64,000 bases of DNA from Pyricularia pennisetigena (Eukaryota > Ascomycota > Sordariomycetes > Magnaporthales > Pyriculariaceae). Below, in pieces: positions 58,148 through 64,000 of the stretch. The notes under the pieces are model-generated. The model was not told where the DNA came from. It saw only the letters and a program-made list of their open reading frames with translations, and did no database searches. Position numbers and translations under genes: made by a program. Position 1 is the stretch's first letter, and the number at the start of each line of letters is the position of its first letter. The stretch spans positions 5,117,316 through 5,181,315 of the forward strand of contig NC_043744.1 of NCBI RefSeq assembly GCF_004337985.1. The letters run 5' to 3'.

Positions 58148-59978
58148 TCTTATCAGTGTTACGTATACGGCAAGGCGTCAGGGTGGCTGACACGAGAAAC
58201 TCATGAAACCACGAGCGACTGCGCAACCGTGCAAAAATAAAAAGGGGGAAAAAAGATGGTATTTGCAAATTCCTACACGGGATTCCAACCAAACCGGCCG
58301 TATAATGCTTGATTTATGATGTTTGCTAGCAGACTGCAACGCCCGGTAGCAAAGTCAATTTCTTCTACGAATTTCAAACGAGATGCGGCAATCAGCACAG
58401 TGTCTTCCCAATGACCAGTTGATCAACAATCTTTTTTTTCTTTGTCTTTTTTGTCTTTTGGCGACCTGCAAGGCTCAATCCTTCCTGAGAAATGACGTGC
58501 TCGTCGAGCCTTGTGGCATTACAGCAGGCTTGCAATAGAGCCCACGGTCGGCCGAGTCAACCGCACGAGTCAAAACATGCAGATTTGAATAAACTTTCCA
58601 AATTCCCATGGGGAAATGTGAGACGAACACGGTGTGAATTCGCAATGTGAATGTTGTTATTATATTTTAGATGATACTGGCGGATAGAGTGGATGAACTC
58701 GGTCCCCTCGCCACCAGAGCCGAACCATGATATTACAAAGTACGTCCGTAATCAACCCGGTAGAAGGTGTTCAATCGTTGAGGGGAAAAAAAAAGCAAAC
58801 TTGCCGTGGATGTGAATGAGGTTGCGGTTCTACGTCGTTTTCTCAGCCTGTTCGTGGCTGCAGCCTGAAACGCCGAATCAATTTGTGTAGTCACAGGTAG
58901 TAGCGTCAACTCGGCCAAGCCTTTGAGAGAGCCATCCGGGCTGCTTGAGCAGACCCGGTTCAACTTCTCTGCCCTGGATACGTCTCTGGCTCTGCTCAGT
59001 ACGCGGAAGCGCATGTAGGCACGGATTCATCATGCGCGCCACGAGACTGGCCAAAGTGTCTCCGCTAGGCTTTCAAGCCAGCGCAACTGTTGCCGAGGTT
59101 AGAAATAGAAGCTAAACACTTTTCTGCTTCCATTGCGTAGGGTAGCCATGACACAGCTATACCTATATATATGATGCGACAATGACGAAAACTCCCCCGA
59201 CGACAAAAAAGCCTTCAAAAGAGGCGCAGCGCTGTGCATAATGAACGCCACTGCCGTCGCTATGCACAATTCAAACTACCAAATTTGAGAAAAAGGCAAG
59301 TCAGACTCAATTCACTGAGCCGCAGGAGGGGCTGGCCAACCAGCCATCAAGCTTGCCATTTATTTCAACTTGGGGGCTTGATATTTTTGTAACTCTTGGG
59401 CCCGGGCACAAATGCCATTCCACCATGAAGAATTTTGACATGCTGTATTCACCGTATTGCGATGAACAGATCTTGCAGTCACATGATATGATGATTGAGA
59501 GCCCCCGAGTCGGCGATAACAAGATGATAAAATCTCTGCAACGCGCTTGAGGCTAGAAAGCGCTGTTGGTCCCAGAAGAGGCCTGCGATCACTTTCGGAG
59601 TGAAGCTGCCGAGGGCGGAAGACGAGGACGTCAATAAGTTCCCTGCCCCGGGCGCATCTACGAGCCGACAACGTCTCAAGCAGGTGCCTCGGATAACGTC
59701 ATGTGATGGCCTTCAAAACTGCAGGCTGCGACCCCTTTACCAACACCTATCAGTGTGCTTGCCAGTGGTAGTTTGGAGAAGGCTCGGTACATTATCTCAA
59801 GTGTTTGATAGGTTGTGGACTTGGTCCGGGACGAGGGCATCTGCAGTGGCCATGTTTTCTGACAATATCTCTGCCAAAAGTGTAAAGTTGTTTATGGACA
59901 GGTGCACTCTGGTTCTCGATTGTTCTTTTTGCGGCAGCCGAGAGACGACAAGATGTGCAAGTTTGGCCCAATCAGGTG

Positions 59979-60021
<43 letters not shown>

Positions 60022-60780
60022 AGCAAACAGCAGACGGAAAAAGCTCGTACGGTTGCCTCTTTTCCTCTGATGACAAAGAGTCTAGTATTATACATATTAT
60101 TCAACATTCCTTAGATGGTAGCTTTTGGTTATTAGCCTGCTGAACAATATATTAACTTGTATGTATCTAATTGAGCTTTACTAACTAGAAATTCTCGTTT
60201 TTATTATGTTGTAACTTTATTTCACAGCTTTTACTAGTAGGGTTTTCCTCAAGAAAAAAATAAAAACAAAATAAATATAGTTAATACTGGAATAATACTC
60301 GTTGAAATCCTTATACTGGAGGCTTTAACCAAAGCAGCTTTGTGTAATGTATTTAGTTTACAAGTAAAATATGTTGAAACTTTCATCACTTTCTTATTAG
60401 TATTATTTCCACCTAGTTCAACTATCGAATAAGCCGATACTAGTATTTTATAAAAAGTTATATCCGTGTTTTGGAAATCTTTTGTCCCCAACCTAAATCT
60501 ATAAAACTATAAAGTACATCTCTTTTCATACATGGAGAAAGAAAATCGTGTTAGTCCGCGCATTTCCGGATTCCTTGTTTTTGTAAATTTATCGGCCATT
60601 CAAATCCGCATTAGCTCATTTACGATTCGAGTGTGTAATCTGCATGCAATTCTCGGCACTTTTATTTTCGTTCTTAATAACTAATTACTTTTGGCGAGTT
60701 GAACTAGACGAGTTTATTTATTTTAGCCCGATTCATCAACAAATTTGACTTTGAATAGCACAGCGCAAACGATTCCATGA
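57366..60780. other. Intergenic; no gene I can support
   Basis: Open stretches (58733-59014 minus; 59360-59671 minus; 59600-60070 plus; 60249-60491 minus) have no recognisable motif. A TA microsatellite (about 20 units) lies at 59979-60019. 60100-60560 is AT-rich and looks like decayed repeat DNA. Confidence 0.4.
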
Positions 60781-61380
60781 TTTTCACTGAACGACTTTGA
60801 ATTTCTCTCCTTCCTCGAACCTCCTTTCCTCGATTTTCTTGGGCATTTCCGAATACTTGGCTTCAGCCTCTTTGACTGTTTGTTTGCGCAAATTAATTTC
60901 CCGGCCATATCTCAAATTCTTGCCGCCATAACCAAGTTCCTTAATCAAATTGTATAGCAGGTAACCTTTGGACAATGGTCGTAATCTTCGCAAATCACAC
61001 CTTCAAGGTAGACCATGGCCGCATCCGGTGCCACTCCGGTTGCGAGGCTAGGCCCATACCCGCCGATCGGGTTTCTAGGCAAATCAATCCACGTCAGGCA
61101 AGCACTTCATCTGGCCTGTTGTACTCGAATCTTTCAGCCTTTGGCACTTTTTCCGGGGCCCCCGCCGCTCGGGAGCGGTATCCTGGCCTTTGGGAGCGGG
61201 CACCGTTTCATTTCTGTCTCGTACAGCTTGAGGTCCTTTGTATTTGTAGTTGGAAAGCCCACTCAGTACTCGAGGCTGCTGGGACCAGCAGTATAAGACC
61301 TGCGTCGTGTTGCCCAAGCACCGCTTGAAGAGAGGGCTAAAATGGCAGCAGACGTAGGAAGAGTGTTAATGACGCGCATA
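60781..61380 (-). pseudogene. Possible decayed gene
   Basis: Minus-strand pieces in different frames succeed each other: 61317-61084 (PQAVRDRNETVPAPKGQDTA), then ETRSAGMGLASQPEWHRMRP near 61,060, then 60993-60784 (LGYGGKNLRYGREINLRKQT, then a Lys/Glu-rich helix). Coding-like but broken. No family recognised; it may be chance. Confidence 0.25.
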
Positions 61381-63491
61381 TCAAAGACTGAGTTCTGAGT
61401 TATTCGTAAAAATGAAATAGATTTAATAAATGGTTAAATAAAACTGGTCGAAAATAAAGACTACTATTAGAGATTTAGGTTTTAAGTATTGAGAAATAAT
61501 AAAATAAAATTACTAGTATAATTATGTACATTTAACGGAAGAAATGATTCTAACATAGTCTGTATTAGTGAAGGGACCTGTTTATATATTAGTTGATTAA
61601 ATTGGATTGGTTTGGTTAATATGTTAATATTGAATAATTTAAGATCTGTTATGGGTTAAATTTGGCAACTATAACAGTATTTCACTACGATAAAATCAAA
61701 ACCGGGCTTTCTTGCTAAGAATAAAATCTCGGCTTTAGCCAAGGGATTTAATTGAAGGATTGTTAGAGTTATGCAAGACGAATATATATAAATACCCTAG
61801 TCATTCCGACGCAATTTGTCATGGTTTTCCTTCTTATAATATCCGGGCTCCTATATAACATTCGACTTATAGATAATCTTATCAAGAGTATTTTATTATT
61901 CCAAATATAAATATGTAAAAAAAGACGAAATAAAATGAGTTTAATATGCCCCGTTTTATTTGACATCATAAGGAGTTATCCACAAGTTATTTTATAATAA
62001 TTTAAATAAGTCACTTGATATTTTTAACTGTAGCAATCAGCGTTAACCTAGTCGGATTAGCAGCGTCGCTGATGTACAATTCCTCAACAATCTTGCATGC
62101 CGAAATGCATGGTATTCTCAATTGCGTCTACAGATCCAGCAACGACACGCGTAGCTTCGAGCTGGACATTGACTGTCCAACCCAGGCTTAAAAGCGGCGC
62201 CGAATCGAGGTGGATGTGGTGCGCGGGTGGCTTGGTGACGCTTTTTTTTTCTTGTTTTTGGTCGCCTTGTTTTGGCAAATCAAGTCGCACAAACGGACCA
62301 AGCTATTCATTTTTGCTGATCCCACAGCATAAATCTCCCCTATCCCGCTAATCGGGTTTGTAAACAGCCTAATCCACATATCGCATGGATGTTTGCGGCG
62401 ACTATAATATGATGTAATGTATGACCACGGATGTTGGGATTAAAATAAGTCGAGACAAATATATTACCACTTTATTTACCATTATAAACAGTCAATTGTT
62501 CTGCAATGTATTGATAATAGTGTCAATTGGGTAATTTATAGCTTTAAATACGGCAGGTAGTGTCAACCCAGCCGGATCACCAACATAGCCAATCCAAAAT
62601 CCATAGAACTGTTAATTGCCATTTGACGTACCTCTGGTCAACCCCTGCTGGTCTCCAAATTCCGCAATTATCGGACAGGTATCGGCTCCATAACAAGGAT
62701 AGCTCCATCTTCAGCGTCAAGGCCGGCGCCGAGCCAGCCTCGACCCCTGTAGGTGCTCGTGAGAGCTCAGGTACAGCAATCCTTCACTCGGCGTAGCTGC
62801 GCCATGAAGGGCCGTCGCTCGGTTAACGGGATGCAGTGCAACGCGAAGGAAAGTCGAAACTGCCAGCAACATGCTGCGAGGCTTCACCTTGTTGTTCTGC
62901 CATTTACCTTGAGTCCCTTGATGCGCATTCCACTAGTGGAGGGCTGTGAATGACGAGGTTGGAAGTGGTGATTGCCGACGAGTTGGGGAAAGTCACGAGT
63001 GAAACAGCAAGCTTGGCTTCAAGCGAAAAAGACCCAAGACGCGCATCGCTGGTCCCTGCGTATCTCAAGTTTGACGGAGTTTTTTTCTTTTTTTTTTTTC
63101 TCCAATACCAACCTTCTGACGGATGGACTTTGGAGGTCAGGATTCCATTTAAATGAGCAATACGTCTTGTGTTTTCTTTTTTTTGTTTCCTTTTGGATTC
63201 GATGCGTAACCAAATACTATTCTTCCAACTATGTCCCTACTTCCAAGTATGTCAAAGTACCTACCCATCTTTCTCTCTCTGATGCTCATCAGAGGTGATT
63301 GGTTCGAGTTAGCCAAGGCGCGGCTGCGGCTGTGCGAGAAAGATTACTGGGACAACCAAGCATTGATCCCAACCACGATGATTGTACTGCAGGAAAGTCT
63401 AAGATAATTTGAATGGCTTTTGAGTTTTCTCCAGGCGTTCGATTCATTGCGTCAGGCGGCTTTCTGAAGATACAAGGATTGCAAATAGAAA

Positions 63492-63527
<36 letters not shown>

Positions 63528-64000
63528 CAGGACCGAATCAGGCACAAACGGCCATTTCCGGTCTTTACGCACAGCAACCAAGGTACCGGGGTAGGCCGAG
63601 TCGCGTATTTATGGGATACGAGGGTGCAAAGCGGTTCATGTACAATTAGGTTTCTGCACCATTGTAAATTGCATTCTGCATTTCAACAACAAATCAATTA
63701 AAATATCCAGTTTAATAATGCGATTCGCTATTCATGTCATAGATTTGAAAGTATTGTCAAATTCATTCGATATTTGGGCTGGCATGGATTCTATATGCAT
63801 TTTTTTTACAGACAATTAAACCGTGTATGTAATAATAAATCAAACTCAGTACTGCTCCCTCAGATATCAAGTGCTAGAAGCAAAGACTTTTACGTGTCCA
63901 AACTGCTGCCCTCTACAACAGCGGAGGAAAGACCTTCTGCGTCAGAAAAGAAAAAGAAACGACGTATTTTGAGCCATGTTTATACTCCCACCGCCTCTGG
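61381..64000. other. Intergenic; no gene I can support
   Basis: 61400-62000 is AT-rich with TA-enrichment resembling RIP. The rest has normal composition. Short open stretches (62560-62796, 62950-63156, 63413-63649) lack motifs. An A32 run lies at 63493-63524. Confidence 0.4.

Noticed and set aside
59979..60019. Possible regulatory TATA cluster
   Set aside because: Simple TA microsatellite with no gene close enough to support a promoter call.

Overview
The window comes from a filamentous ascomycete. Genes have short GT-AG introns, there is a Ty3/gypsy and hAT repeat landscape, and the first ~46 kb shows the signature of repeat-induced point mutation (RIP): CpA is scarce, TpA is abundant, CpG is kept, and most in-frame stops are former Gln, Trp or Arg codons. 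No species is claimed. The sequence has two compartments: a RIP-degraded, AT-rich, almost gene-dead block (1 to ~46,250) and an ordinary block (~46,270-64,000) with a few small genes.

Layout of the AT-rich block. 1240-2470 is a DUF6589-like remnant. 3109-7020 continued at 14283-~14,480 (minus) is one SNF2-family helicase pseudogene, split by a complete chromovirus (Gypsy-1, 7026-14277; 455-bp LTRs; exact TSD gtgca). Gypsy-1 also carries an antisense Cys-rich/coiled-coil ORF. Two copies of a second chromovirus, Gypsy-2, follow in opposite orientation: copy A (16991-24780, plus) and copy B (34341-42793, minus). Both have 188-bp LTRs and an extra downstream ORF that, in sense, encodes a basic 40-residue repeat. 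Between them lie half of a large hAT transposon (24781-30122) and a RecQ/DEAD-like helicase remnant (~31,230-33,700). The other half of the hAT (42794-46226) lies beyond copy B. A ~650-bp LTR-like element carrying a tRNA-like pol III promoter is present three times (32440, 42027, 43948), each with its own 5-bp TSD.

Main result. The target-site duplications of the Gypsy-2 copies are exchanged: acgtg flanks copy A on the left and copy B on the left (as its complement), and gtata/tatac flanks A on the right and B on the right. They become two perfect TSDs only if the ~9.5 kb between the copies is turned round. The same operation joins the BED-finger N-terminus of the hAT transposase (minus, up to 24781) in frame to its catalytic and dimerisation parts (plus, from 42799), and brings two matching TIRs into place with an exact 8-bp TSD (ctgagact). 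So an inversion by recombination between inverted retrotransposons cut an ~8.1-kb hAT in two. Inside that hAT, head-to-head with the transposase, is a histone-H3-fold remnant whose loop 1 has the two-residue insertion typical of centromeric H3 (CENP-A/CenH3). A hAT with a CenH3-like passenger is the most unusual content here.

The gene-bearing block starts right next to the hAT with a small secreted cysteine-containing protein (46381-46785), then a frameshifted DUF6604-family gene (47851-49477), a two-exon gene of unknown function (50763-51299), a 336-residue hypothetical protein (51977-52987) and a poly-serine ORF (56072-56632). The rest is mostly intergenic, with long A/T homopolymers.
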